DNA of 64,000 bases from Rummeliibacillus sp044763875. GTDB lineage: Bacteria > Bacillota > Bacilli > Bacillales_A > Planococcaceae. Below, one piece after another: positions 42,848 through 52,282 of this stretch (position 1 is the first letter of the stretch; each line of letters begins with the position of its first letter). Location of the stretch: the NCBI RefSeq assembly GCF_044763875.1, contig NZ_JBIWGZ010000008.1:62001-126000 (forward strand), in the 5' to 3' direction. Below the pieces are notes generated by a model. That model had not been told where the DNA came from, did not search any database, and saw nothing but the letters and a program-made list of their open reading frames with translations. The position numbers were made by a program, and so were the translations under genes.

Positions 42848-45460
42848 TTAAGACCAGCTTTTCCACTGTCCCTCAGGATCAATCGACGCTAATCGAATCC
42901 AACCATGTTGTACTTTTTGACGAAATACTGGATTACGGTCCAATAGCCGTTCAATATACTTACTTGGAGCTTGAATCACTACTAATAAGCGCAATGGTTC
43001 ATGGTAAGCCTCTTGATCTGATTGCATAACAGACTGCCACGGAAGTCCGGACAATAAATCACTAGCGTTTCCCTGCATGACACCAATCCCAGCTGTTATC
43101 GTTTGAGTAGTTTTATTTCCACTACCATAATAATGTGGTGCTACGGTAGATGCATAATATTGGAGGTTAATCCATTGAGCAACCTTAGCTGGTCCAGCAA
43201 TAATTTTGGCAAGTATATCACCATTAATATCATTCTTCCACTGATAGTTATGGAGAAATGCTCGACCTTCTAAATTACACTCTTCAGTAAGCTTACGTTC
43301 ACCAATGATAAATGTCGCATTACGAGCCAACCCCCATTCTGGACGCACTTCACTCCAATCCTCTGCAAAACGTTGAACTTCACCTTTTGGATTTTTATAA
43401 TGGCAGTCTAAAGTTGGTAACTGTACAATTCGTTCTGCATTTGCTTCATCACGAACTTTTGATAATTTTGATTGTATACAATCAAATGATTCCTGTGCTT
43501 CTTCCGAAAGTTCAGGAACATATAGGAACCGAAGCTCATCCAATGTTGTGATATGCTCAGCAGCCACAAATACGGTTTCTTTCGGTATGACAATTCCTTC
43601 TTTTTCTAACGCTTCTCTTAATTTTGGAAGGTTGCACAAAGTTGCCAACACTCGTGCATTAAATCTACTAGAGGCCCCTCCGCATGCACCACAATCTAAC
43701 GCTGATGAATACGGATTGTTCGTACTGTGACTGCCATGACCACAAATAACAACCAATGGAGCAAAATGATCTGTTAGCCCCATCATTTTCAACGCTTGTC
43801 GAGCATAAAACACTTGCTCTTTTTCAGAAAAACCTACTGGTAACTCTGAATCGAGTATGTGTAAATGATCAAGTGAAAGTTTGGTAGACGGTTTGTGTAG
43901 CCATTTTTTTCGCATTTTACGCATAGCATAACCTGCTTTTTGTGGCACAAAGCTACGAGCTAAAGTTTGCAAACTAAGCCAAGGACCGCTAATTTCCGGT
44001 AGTAACAAGTTTGAAAGCATGTTATGTTTCATCGTCTTAAATGTGTGACTTAATGAATTAGCGGTGTTTTCACGTTGCTTATATTGTTTCAAGTCCGCAT
44101 CAGATGATGCCTCAATTACTTTGTATTCAGGCTTGAACATTGTAGGTAAGGATTCATGGCTGTGCGCACTGCCAAGCTCCGTTGTTTCTATCGGCAATCC
44201 AAAAAAGCCAGCCGTTCCAAATGTTTCGAAAGGACCCACTTTTTCTAATTGGCGACGAAAAGGTTCTGAACGTACATCAATACAAAAGGCAAATTGCGCC
44301 ATTACAGACTTTGTTTGTTGAGTTGATATGAGCTGTTTTGATGTAATCATCTCTCTTAACTGAACTTCATATGTTTTTTCCCATGCTTCTAACCAAAGAC
44401 GATTACGAACAAATTGATCAAAACGATCAGCCAGTAACAAACGTGCTTTTGCTTCTGTTGAAGAGAGCTTTGCCCAATCACTAATCGACATATTCCCCCA
44501 TTGGGTCCAACATAATAATAGCGGTTCAATTAGCACCTGCTCCTCTACTTTTGGGTCAGGTAATGGAAGATATGATTTGACTAGAGCACACTCTAAAGAA
44601 ATTCGAACTGCTAAATATTCTAAAAGTAGTTTGTCTTCTTGTGTAGCTTGTTGTGAGCGCCAAAGCATCATTCCCGCCCAACCTGGTAATGCGAGTAAAT
44701 GTGCTTCAAGATAATCTTGTAATTTAGATTTAGGTATTTCTAATTCTATCAATGCCTCTGATAAAGCATGTTCCGCATCTTCTGGTAGTAATTTTAGTAG
44801 TTTACGTATGTTATGGTTCAGTGCTAGATCATATTGAATCATTGCCTTCCATGCCAGATAGAGTCCTTCTTCACGATTAGGCATTGACCAAACTGCTTGT
44901 GACTCATCTAAGTACAATTTACACCATTTAATGATATGAAGATTTAACTCCTCGGAAATATTCTCTTTTCCCATTTGTTCAATACGTTGACTGTATGTGA
45001 GAATTGTATAATTCTTAGGGATTTCTGGCTTATAATGACTTAGTTTTTTAGCTAGTTGTTTTAATTCAAGTCCTTCTGAAGTATCAAAAGATTGTTGATC
45101 CAGCTCAAGGGCATTACGACAAAACTGCTCAGCTACATTTCTTGGTAGATCCAAATCTTGTATATCAAGCCATTTTGTCATTCCTTCTTCTAAAAATTTT
45201 TTATTAACCTCACCTTTTTTATTTGCAGATTTTAATATTGTATTATTCGGATATATATCTACATCACAAGTATCTTTTAATCGACGTGCTACTTGTTCAA
45301 ATGTTTGATGTTCCAATCCTGCCCAAGGACTACGAGCTGCAAATGAGTTTATGTGTCCAAGTGGTACTATGACCTCACTTGCTGATTTCACCAAATCATT
45401 AATATTAAAACTAAGGTTATCAGATTCTTTTTCAAAGTTTAACGTGAATGCTGTACTCAA
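42848..45460 (-). CDS. dabA: DabA-type inorganic carbon transporter subunit (DUF2309, YbcC)
   Basis: Cytoplasm-facing 870-aa subunit of the DAB bicarbonate accumulation pump, which together with DabB uses the ion gradient to drive CO2 hydration to trapped bicarbonate. The beta-carbonic-anhydrase-like zinc site is intact: Cys393 and Asp395 in FCIDVRSE, His575 in VVICGHGSHS and Cys590 in ALDCGACGG. The His-Cys spacing of 15 equals that of Halothiobacillus DabA (H524/C539, recalled). The TTG start overlaps the dabB stop codon (TTGA), so translation is coupled. Confidence 0.9.
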   Translation of the reverse strand: MSTAFTLNFEKESDNLSFNINDLVKSASEVIVPLGHINSFAARSPWAGLEHQTFEQVARRLKDTCDVDIYPNNTILKSANKKGEVNKKFLEEGMTKWLDIQDLDLPRNVAEQFCRNALELDQQSFDTSEGLELKQLAKKLSHYKPEIPKNYTILTYSQRIEQMGKENISEELNLHIIKWCKLYLDESQAVWSMPNREEGLYLAWKAMIQYDLALNHNIRKLLKLLPEDAEHALSEALIELEIPKSKLQDYLEAHLLALPGWAGMMLWRSQQATQEDKLLLEYLAVRISLECALVKSYLPLPDPKVEEQVLIEPLLLCWTQWGNMSISDWAKLSSTEAKARLLLADRFDQFVRNRLWLEAWEKTYEVQLREMITSKQLISTQQTKSVMAQFAFCIDVRSEPFRRQLEKVGPFETFGTAGFFGLPIETTELGSAHSHESLPTMFKPEYKVIEASSDADLKQYKQRENTANSLSHTFKTMKHNMLSNLLLPEISGPWLSLQTLARSFVPQKAGYAMRKMRKKWLHKPSTKLSLDHLHILDSELPVGFSEKEQVFYARQALKMMGLTDHFAPLVVICGHGSHSTNNPYSSALDCGACGGASSRFNARVLATLCNLPKLREALEKEGIVIPKETVFVAAEHITTLDELRFLYVPELSEEAQESFDCIQSKLSKVRDEANAERIVQLPTLDCHYKNPKGEVQRFAEDWSEVRPEWGLARNATFIIGERKLTEECNLEGRAFLHNYQWKNDINGDILAKIIAGPAKVAQWINLQYYASTVAPHYYGSGNKTTQTITAGIGVMQGNASDLLSGLPWQSVMQSDQEAYHEPLRLLVVIQAPSKYIERLLDRNPVFRQKVQHGWIRLASIDPEGQWKSWS

Positions 45461-46989
45461 TGTACATTGCCCCCTCGAGATAACAATTGTGTCAGATACT
45501 TTGGATGGCTTTCTACTAAACTTCTTTTTGGTTCACCTAATTGAATGAACCATAGATAGACAGCCAATGAAGCTTGTGAATTTTTACGAATTAACCATGT
45601 TCCAATTACACTAGCAACCAATAATATCACTAACAGTAAAATACCCATTGAAATAGATTGTTGAATTCCACTTGGGATTTCATCATTCAATAGCTTATGA
45701 AATACAGTGTGCACCATTTGGAACACAATAGCTGCTCCTGCGAAAAATATAATTCCAGCAATACGTCCAATATGGCCAGCTCCGAAAGCAACGAGTTGTG
45801 TCCAAGCAAGTGCAACAGACCATCCCAAGATCAAAGCACTTACCAGTTGGTACCCTTCATCCGGAGAAGTCAACCAAAAGGCAATTCCTAACAGTAATCC
45901 TAAACCTCCACCAATGACCATCCATACGAATGAGGAGCGTTGAGATTTATGAGAAAGTGGTTCATGTTGTTGAGCAGCAGAGCCTGCTTGTAAGAATAGT
46001 GTAGATTTAAACAGACCATGTAACACTGCGTGTGTAATAGCTGCTAAATATGCTCCTAACGCACATTCGATTAACATGAAACCCATTTGTGCAATTGTAG
46101 AGCCTACCAGTTGACGCTTGTAGTCAACTTGAACAAGCATTATTCCTGTTCCAACCAATACAGATACACTAGATAAAACAAGTAGAACAACTTGTACTGC
46201 ATCACCATTATAAAGAGGAGCAAATCGAGTTAGCATAATACTACCAGCATTAACAATACCTGCATGCATGACTGCTGATATAGGTGTAGGTGCAACTACT
46301 GAGTCTAACAACCAACGTTGGAATGGCCATTGTGCAGCTGGAATAATAACTGATAAAAGCAACAATAGATTAATACACGTTTTCTCCCATGTATTTAATT
46401 TTGCAAGGTTGTCCACGCTAATTACTTGAGATAGTTGCCATTGTCCTGTAATTTGAAAAATCCATACAACTGCGATTAACAAGATAAGCCAACTGATTGC
46501 AAAATAACGACCGGAAATTTTAGAAGCATGGCGAGCCACTTTCCATTCTTTTCTCAAACCTATAAGCAGTGTTAATCCTAGAAGTGTAACTCCCCACCCG
46601 ATTAAAAGCAGGCGTAAATCATCACTAAGCCAAGCAAGTGAATCAGCAATCGTAGTAACTGTTAAAAGTGCAAAATATTTTCGATAAGAGCGATCACCAA
46701 GTAAATAATGAACTGAATAACGTTGTACAATTAAACCAATTGTTAAAACAAACGTTGACCATAGCCACGATAAAGAATCAAAATGCCAAGGACCTATAAT
46801 CACGCTCCCATTGTTAGAAACTAATCCTAATAAAGCAACAATCGGGGGTAAAGCAATGATTCCTATATGAACACGGACATAATTTACAGGAATTCTTGGT
46901 ATTAGCATCAAAAAAGCACTACATACAGAAACCCCTAATACTATAAAAAAAACTGTCGACCATGAAAAATAATCTATGAAATTCAACAT
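45457..46989 (-). CDS. dabB: DabB-type membrane subunit (NADH dehydrogenase subunit 5-like)
   Basis: Polytopic membrane protein of 510 aa from the proton-conducting NuoL/MrpA family (Proton_antipo_M). It has about 13-14 hydrophobic segments; PAAQWPFQRWLLDSVVAPTPISAVMHAGIVNAGSIMLTRFAPL is the family signature around the conserved lysine and histidine, and ITHAVLHGLFKSTLFLQAGS is also typical. It has no other complex I genes beside it, only dabA, which identifies it as the ion-translocating DabB. GAGAGGATG precedes the ATG. Confidence 0.88.
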   Translation of the reverse strand: MLNFIDYFSWSTVFFIVLGVSVCSAFLMLIPRIPVNYVRVHIGIIALPPIVALLGLVSNNGSVIIGPWHFDSLSWLWSTFVLTIGLIVQRYSVHYLLGDRSYRKYFALLTVTTIADSLAWLSDDLRLLLIGWGVTLLGLTLLIGLRKEWKVARHASKISGRYFAISWLILLIAVVWIFQITGQWQLSQVISVDNLAKLNTWEKTCINLLLLLSVIIPAAQWPFQRWLLDSVVAPTPISAVMHAGIVNAGSIMLTRFAPLYNGDAVQVVLLVLSSVSVLVGTGIMLVQVDYKRQLVGSTIAQMGFMLIECALGAYLAAITHAVLHGLFKSTLFLQAGSAAQQHEPLSHKSQRSSFVWMVIGGGLGLLLGIAFWLTSPDEGYQLVSALILGWSVALAWTQLVAFGAGHIGRIAGIIFFAGAAIVFQMVHTVFHKLLNDEIPSGIQQSISMGILLLVILLVASVIGTWLIRKNSQASLAVYLWFIQLGEPKRSLVESHPKYLTQLLSRGGNVH

Positions 46990-47106
46990 TCAACATCCTC
47001 TCAATGAAATGAATGAAAGGTAAAATCAAATCTTTATCATTTAATTCTACATAATTAGCTTTAAAATAATTTTCTATTAAAATCAAAATTAATTATTAAA
47101 ACAAAA

Positions 47107-47164
47107 AACCGATAATCTCTAAATTCAATGGTTTTTTACCATTAAAATTCGGAAATTATCGGTT
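47107..47164 (-). terminator. Terminator-like double hairpin upstream of dabB
   Basis: An outer stem AACCGATAAT / ATTATCGGTT encloses an inner AATGGT-TTTTT-ACCATT. On the minus strand it ends in TTTTTTGTTTT. No gene on that strand reads into it, so it is either an attenuator of a long dabB leader or the end of an unrecognised transcript. Confidence 0.5.
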
Positions 47165-47574
47165 TACTTTTAACTAGCCCATTTGGGTTTTAAATAGTCT
47201 ACCTCTTTATATAACAGGCTTCCTAACAACATGGAAGCATTTTAAATTTACTGTAATGTTAGTATATAGATACACTTTTTCAAATAACCATATTACATAT
47301 AACTCTTTGCTAAAGCACTCTATATTTGATAAATATTCTCTAGTAAAATATTTCTTGATAATTATTTTACTGTTTATGAAAGCTACTGTCAAGCTGTTAA
47401 ATAAACAGTTGATCAAAATACGATTTGTTATAATACAGAGATTCAACTCCAAATTCTGCTAATATCTTTGAATATATCCACTTTCATCAGTTCCGTTGAA
47501 TCCGTCACTTCCGCAGACCGAGGATACTGTAAAAGTGTTTTAATACAAATATTTATAGTATTAATCTGTTTTCT
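47165..47574. other. Gene-free stretch
   Basis: AT-rich DNA with only unsupported short ORFs lacking ribosome binding sites. I see no gene, tRNA or repeat in it. Confidence 0.4.
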
Positions 47575-47700
47575 GCATGATGTGGAATTAGCTTCGCTTT
47601 CCGCGGGCGAGCGTTGAGCCTCCTCGGAAGCAAAAACATGGTGCTCCTGCATCGCTTCGCTAGCTTCGTCGCAGGAGTCTTCGCTAATTCCACAACCACA
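47575..47700. repeat. Fold-back repeat, family D
   Basis: TGTGGAATTAGC at 47580 pairs with GCTAATTCCACA at its right end. The core CTTTCCGCGGGCGAGCG, GAGCCTCCTCGG, TGCTCCTGC and GCAGGAGTC corresponds to the cores of families B and C. The outer stem is unrelated to theirs. ORFs read through it are not credible genes. Confidence 0.65.
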
Positions 47701-47810
47701 AAGATAGCCATACAAGATTATTATTATGAATTTTCATCTTTTTTTACTTTTTAGTACCTTCGCTTACGCTACTTCCAGGGCCAATAATATTATTTAAGTA
47801 AAAAAACCGT

Positions 47811-47839
47811 ATGAAAATGATAATTATTATCAATACTAT
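47811..47839 (+). promoter_or_regulatory. Fur-box-like palindrome inside a possible promoter
   Basis: TGATAAT-T-ATTATCA (47818-47832) is a perfect 7-1-7 palindrome as bound by Fur (or Zur/PerR). It fills the spacer between ATGAAA (47811-47816) and TACTAT (47834-47839), 17 bases apart, on the plus strand. The predicted transcript begins near 47846 and runs antisense through the DUF1540 gene. No protein gene follows on that strand. Confidence 0.5.
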
Positions 47840-47850
47840 ACATAACAAAA

Positions 47851-47873
47851 GGATAACCTAAAACAGGTTATCC
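47851..47873 (-). terminator. Terminator of the DUF1540 gene
   Basis: A 9-bp stem GGATAACCT / AGGTTATCC with a 5-base loop. On the minus strand it is followed by TTTTGTT. Read on the plus strand it would be the 5' hairpin of the putative Fur-controlled RNA. Confidence 0.6.
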
Positions 47874-47888
47874 AGATGTATGGAAACA

Positions 47889-48044
47889 TTATTTTCTTGG
47901 TTCAAATGTTTTACAATCTGTTTCTTCAGTAGTAGAGGCTTGCGTCCCCCTATTGCTGACTACATAAATTTCGTGCGCAGTACATTGATTTCCTTTTTGC
48001 CAAAATGTACAGTTACTTACTTCACAAAGAACATCCTTTGCCAT
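47889..48044 (-). CDS. DUF1540 domain protein (51 aa)
   Basis: A complete 51-aa gene: MAKDVLCEVSNCTFWQKGNQ, then CTAHEIYVVSNRGTQAS and a C-terminal ETDCKTFEPRK. The Cys pattern C7-C12-C21-C44 with 'CxVxxCxxxxxxxxCxAxxIxV ... TDCxTF' is the DUF1540 signature, probably a small metal-binding protein; such proteins are common in spore formers. AAAGGAGG lies 9 bases before the ATG. It is short but well supported by family pattern, ribosome binding site and terminator. Confidence 0.85.
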   Translation of the reverse strand: MAKDVLCEVSNCTFWQKGNQCTAHEIYVVSNRGTQASTTEETDCKTFEPRK

Positions 48045-48135
48045 AATACTACACCTCCTTTATGGGTAGTATTGACAGAATAAATTCAGTTGATACTTTC
48101 TTCTTTACTGCAAAGAAAGTGTAAAATATTTGCTT

Positions 48136-49527
48136 TTATTTAAGTGCGATGCGAATACCTCCAAATGATGAGAAATCCTCCATGATTGTAGAAGTTAATA
48201 AGATTCCCTCTTTATCCTCATCCCAAAATGCACTTATGCTGTAGCCATCATCATCATCATACCAATTTGTATCTAAGCCATCAGCCTCTCCATATACTGC
48301 TGCAATATTATCGTACATTAACAAAAAATATTTCTCTAATAAATCTAAATCATCTTGATTATTTACTACATCATGGTAAATATTGATAGCTACTAATTTA
48401 TCATCTTTAAATTCATAAATCACACTGGCTGTATATTCAAATATCAATTTATCTTTGTATGATAGACTATCAGATTTTTCTTGGTAGAGTGTGGCAGTTT
48501 CTAATTTCTTGACTTGTGCTTTTGTCATTCCTAATGCAATATCACCTAAAATAGGACTATTTGTTGGATTGTTTATAGGCAAAACTTTAATGTCAGTATA
48601 TTTCATTTTAAAATACTTATTCCAACTACTCATTTCATCTATCGCTACAGCAAAATTTAAATCAGCATTACTATTGTAGCCACTCGAAGTAATCCCTACT
48701 AATTCACCTTTTTTATTAAATAATCCTCCGCCAGAACTTCCATGATCAATAGGTGCACTTATTTGAATTAGTTTTACACCATTTGACACTCTAAAGGAAC
48801 TAACAATTCCTTCAGAAACAGTATTTTGTAATCCTAAGGGACTTCCAATAGCAACAATTTTTTGACCCTTTGCTAAACTTTTGTACGATCCAATTTTTAC
48901 AGGATTAATACCCGTTATCTTGTCATTCGTTTTTACCAAAGCTAAATCTTTCGTTTTATCACTTACTACTACGCCCTTTATTTTATATTTTTTGCCATTA
49001 TTAAGGGTAATTGTTCCACTCCTCATACCATTTACAACATGTTCATTTGTTAATATTAAACCATTACCAACAATAACACCGCTTCCTTGAGATTTTCCAT
49101 TCCGAACATTAACTTCAATTAAAACGACTTTATCATCGTTTAATTTCGCAATTTCAGATGTACTTAAATCCCCTTTATCTGTCTTTACATCATTAATTAG
49201 TTTTTGAGAGGCCATGTAATACTTAATTGAATTGCTCTTTTTTACATACTTATTGCTTCCAATTTTATATACCCCACCATAATTTTTTGAGTAAGAATAT
49301 ACTCCATATTCTTTTCCCTTTTTAATACTTGGGCCTTTCTTTAGTTTGTTATTACTAATACTATATTGATTGGTATTTTGGGTGATCTTTACTTTCCCAA
49401 TCATTCCTTTTTTAAATTCTATTTTTCCCCACATAGTTTTTGCTTGTACTGCTTCATTAGCAACTGTTGTAAAAGTTAATGTAAGAAATAGAATACTTGC
49501 TAACAAGGGTAATAAAAGTTTTTTCAT
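48136..49527 (-). CDS. Secreted trypsin-like serine protease (HtrA/S1C-like)
   Basis: Exported protease of 463 aa. Residues 1-29 are a signal peptide (LLLPLLASILFLTLTFTTVANEAVQA). About 30-105 is an SH3-like basic beta domain. The trypsin-like domain has His163 (LTNEHVVNG), Asp194 (KDLALVKT) and Ser265 (DHGSSGGGLF). The C-terminal ~150 residues begin ILGDIALGMTKAQVKKLE, a substrate-recognition-like 'GMTKxQV' module found in other secreted Firmicute proteins, and there is no PDZ domain. GGAAGGA precedes the ATG. The protein is free in the secretome rather than membrane anchored. Confidence 0.82.
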   Translation of the reverse strand: MKKLLLPLLASILFLTLTFTTVANEAVQAKTMWGKIEFKKGMIGKVKITQNTNQYSISNNKLKKGPSIKKGKEYGVYSYSKNYGGVYKIGSNKYVKKSNSIKYYMASQKLINDVKTDKGDLSTSEIAKLNDDKVVLIEVNVRNGKSQGSGVIVGNGLILTNEHVVNGMRSGTITLNNGKKYKIKGVVVSDKTKDLALVKTNDKITGINPVKIGSYKSLAKGQKIVAIGSPLGLQNTVSEGIVSSFRVSNGVKLIQISAPIDHGSSGGGLFNKKGELVGITSSGYNSNADLNFAVAIDEMSSWNKYFKMKYTDIKVLPINNPTNSPILGDIALGMTKAQVKKLETATLYQEKSDSLSYKDKLIFEYTASVIYEFKDDKLVAINIYHDVVNNQDDLDLLEKYFLLMYDNIAAVYGEADGLDTNWYDDDDGYSISAFWDEDKEGILLTSTIMEDFSSFGGIRIALK

Positions 49528-49685
49528 TTCACGAATTCCTTCCCATCTATAAATTATTTTTGCTTTGTTTCTAGTTCCCCTTCTATAAGGTCAATTAGTC
49601 ACTGAGCTAATTTATGTACTTACTATCTCCTTGATGACCGAAAACCTGTACAATTTGGACGTTGCAAATATTTTTAATTAAAAAG

Positions 49686-49712
49686 GGGTCATAGATTTTC
49701 TATCTATGACCC
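49686..49712 (-). terminator. Terminator of the Old Yellow Enzyme gene
   Basis: GGGTCATAGAT / ATCTATGACCC, 11-bp stem with a 5-base loop, followed on the minus strand by CTTTTTAATT. Confidence 0.8.
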
Positions 49713-49782
49713 TTTCGTCTATTATTTTGAAAAACCCTCTTATATTCTCCATTTTTTTCAAAATATTATATTTTATTCTTTT

Positions 49783-50883
49783 TTACATACCTGGAATCCA
49801 TCCTGGTCTATGTAACATCTGCCACATTGGATCTGGAATAACAAGTTCTTTTTGTTTTGACTTATCCATCTTTGTAGGGATATTAAGATCTCCTGCTTCA
49901 GCTTTTTGTACCCAATTTGGTTCAATTAAAAGTTCGCGACCTAATGCAAGTAAATCGACCCCTGATTGGCTAGCCTTTTCAGCATCTTCTAATGAATAAA
50001 TAGAGCCAACACCGATTAATGGCGTACGTCCTTGGATTGTATCCAATAAAATTTCAACACGTGTCTTGTTTTTGTCCCCGCTGAAACGATGAGGCTTTGT
50101 ATAGAAGTCTCCTTGGGATACGTGTAAATAGGTTAACCCCTTATCGGCAAGTGCATCAATAAGTTGCACAGTTTGATCCATAGTAATCCCTGTTTCTTCT
50201 TCCTCTTCAGGGGAAAAACGATAGCCTATGATAAATGGTTTTGTTGCATGTTTTGCAACAACATTTTTTACTTCATCCACAAGCTCTAATGGGAATCGCA
50301 TACGATTTTCAATTGAACCACCATATTCATCTGTACGTCGATTTGTATACCCTGAGAAAAATTGTTGAAGTAAATACGTATTCGCACCATGAATTTCAAC
50401 TCCATCATATCCAGCTTCAATCGCACGACGCGTTGTTTCACCATACGCTTTGATGATTCCTTTAATTTCTTCTATTGTTAAAGGACGAGGTGTTGCATTT
50501 CCTGGAAAAGCTACATCACTAGCACTGACAATTTCACCATTCGGTACTTCTTCAGGAATGCTACGTCTACCGCCATGATAAATTTGCAGTACCGCTTTTG
50601 CTCCACCTTCATGAATTGCATCTGCTACACGTTTTAAACTTTGTATAAATTGATCTGCGTATCCTGCAAACTGACCAGGAAAACCTTTCCCATTCTCTGT
50701 CACATGTGTACAAGCAGTCACAACCACGCCGACACCTTTCGAACGGCGTGCATAATATTCTACTTCTGCATCTGATACCGTACCATCTTCATTACCTGAA
50801 TAAGTAGTCATCGGCGCCATCACAAGTCGATTTCGTATTGATAAGCCGTTTGGTAATGTATAGTTCTCAAACAAATTTGCCAT
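49783..50883 (-). CDS. NADH:flavin oxidoreductase, Old Yellow Enzyme family
   Basis: FMN-dependent ene-reductase of 366 aa. Typical segments are LSIRNRLVMAPMTTYSG, LQIYHGGRRS, AGYDGVEIHGANTYLLQQFFSGYTNRRTDEYGGSIENR and LIGVGSIYSLEDAEKA...VDLLALGRELLIEPNW. The histidine of EIHGANTYLLQQF binds substrate phenols. It reduces activated alkenes; the physiological substrate is unknown. AGGAGG precedes the ATG. It is monocistronic. Confidence 0.88.
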   Translation of the reverse strand: MANLFENYTLPNGLSIRNRLVMAPMTTYSGNEDGTVSDAEVEYYARRSKGVGVVVTACTHVTENGKGFPGQFAGYADQFIQSLKRVADAIHEGGAKAVLQIYHGGRRSIPEEVPNGEIVSASDVAFPGNATPRPLTIEEIKGIIKAYGETTRRAIEAGYDGVEIHGANTYLLQQFFSGYTNRRTDEYGGSIENRMRFPLELVDEVKNVVAKHATKPFIIGYRFSPEEEEETGITMDQTVQLIDALADKGLTYLHVSQGDFYTKPHRFSGDKNKTRVEILLDTIQGRTPLIGVGSIYSLEDAEKASQSGVDLLALGRELLIEPNWVQKAEAGDLNIPTKMDKSKQKELVIPDPMWQMLHRPGWIPGM

Positions 50884-51059
50884 TCTTCTGCCTCCTGGTT
50901 TGTTACTTGGAAATTCTTTACTTATATCGTATTATTCTGAAATGTTTGTGTCAAAGAATTGGATTGAATCATTCAGATATCCAACAATAAAAAGCAAGTT
51001 TCATATTATCATCTCTCAATACTAATCGTTCACTTTTAATTAGATAATATCCAATTATA

Positions 51060-51602
51060 TTAATTACTTAATGCTGTCACCATATCACTGAGCTTCATAA
51101 TTGTTTTCCAATTTCTTATTGTTATTGGAACACCTAATTTTTGAATATGATTTGGTATCTTAGAATTTCTAAAACTTTGTCGTAGAAAAAGATAAACTTC
51201 CTTACCCTGTATGTAACATTCTTCATTTTCGCTTTTAAACTCAAGTAAATAATTGACACTTTCCTTTGTAGGTTCTTTTTCCAACAATGCTACGTGTACA
51301 CTCTCTCCTTCTACTAATGAATTTAGTGGATAAGGACAATTATTAATCATTGCTCCCCATTCTAGCTCTGTTCGTAAAATCACAGGTACAAAAAAGCCAA
51401 ATTTATTATTAATTTCTTGTTCAATTTGATTTTGTAATCGATCCACATTTTCATCAGACTGAAAGATAATGTTCCCACTTTGAATGTATGTTTTCACTTG
51501 ATCTAAACCCAAATTTTCTAACGTGCCTCTCAAATCTTGCATCTTTACAATATTATGTCCACCTACATTAATTCCTCTTAATAATGCGATATAGATTGTC
51601 AT
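51060..51602 (-). CDS. DUF1697 protein
   Basis: A 180-aa DUF1697 protein: YIALLRGINVGGHNIVKMQDLRGTLENLGLDQVKTYIQSGNIIFQS at the N-terminus and a C-terminal LRQSFRNSKIPNHIQKLGVPITIRNWKT. These are family hallmarks. Function is unknown. The gene stands alone. Confidence 0.85.
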   Translation of the reverse strand: MTIYIALLRGINVGGHNIVKMQDLRGTLENLGLDQVKTYIQSGNIIFQSDENVDRLQNQIEQEINNKFGFFVPVILRTELEWGAMINNCPYPLNSLVEGESVHVALLEKEPTKESVNYLLEFKSENEECYIQGKEVYLFLRQSFRNSKIPNHIQKLGVPITIRNWKTIMKLSDMVTALSN

Positions 51603-51754
51603 TCAAGCACCTGCCTTATTTATTAATTTCTATAGTTTGGTTAATATCTTAAATGATGATTGATGCTACTCAAATAGGATGCCATTAGCCCACTCAACTC
51701 AATTAGCATCACTCACCAAAATTATCTAACCTTTAATCTCTCTGTATGCTCTAC

Positions 51755-52282
51755 TTAAGCCTTTGCATCTTCTATAATCCAATCAACAGCACTTATTAAG
51801 TCCGGGAAAACAGCATCTGCAAGCGGGTCACTCTTCCCTAAAAAAACCCCCTTTATCCCTGCCTTCTTTCCTGCAATAATATCTGTATCGGTATCTCCAA
51901 CCATATAAGATTTAGATAAATCGATTTCATATTTTTTAATTAGTTCTAATATTAATTTTGGTTTTGGCTTACGACATTCACAACCTGCTTTTGGCTTATG
52001 CGGACAATAAGCCACATCATGGATAATGGCTCCTTCTTTCTTTAATTCAGCAATCATGTGATCATGTATTTTATTGAGTTGCGATTCCTTCATAAATCCC
52101 AATCCAACACCACCTTGATTTGTCACTACAAATATGTAGTCAAAGAAAGCGTTCAACTTTTTAATGGCTTCAGGAACACCTGGTAAGAAGTACAGATCAC
52201 TTGGCCTGTTCACAAATTTAACTCGATCCGTTAATACTTCATTTATTACCCCGTCACGATCTAAAAAAACAGCTTTATTCAT
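51755..52282 (-). CDS. HAD-IIIA phosphatase, GmhB-like
   Basis: HAD hydrolase of 175 aa resembling D-glycero-D-manno-heptose 1,7-bisphosphate 7-phosphatase. Motif I is VFLDRDGVIN, motif II VVTNQGGVG, the zinc loop CPHKPKAGCECRKPKP, and the acidic motif SYMVGDTDTDIIAGKKAGI. No heptose biosynthesis gene is nearby, so another sugar or histidinol phosphate may be the substrate. Confidence 0.83.
   Translation of the reverse strand: MNKAVFLDRDGVINEVLTDRVKFVNRPSDLYFLPGVPEAIKKLNAFFDYIFVVTNQGGVGLGFMKESQLNKIHDHMIAELKKEGAIIHDVAYCPHKPKAGCECRKPKPKLILELIKKYEIDLSKSYMVGDTDTDIIAGKKAGIKGVFLGKSDPLADAVFPDLISAVDWIIEDAKA

Noticed and set aside
43312..43730. Several ORFs inside dabA on the opposite strand
   Set aside because: They are shadows of a well-conserved 870-aa coding region.
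47443..47715. A 90-codon minus-strand ORF
   Set aside because: It reads through the family D inverted repeat, has no ribosome binding site and no recognisable domain.
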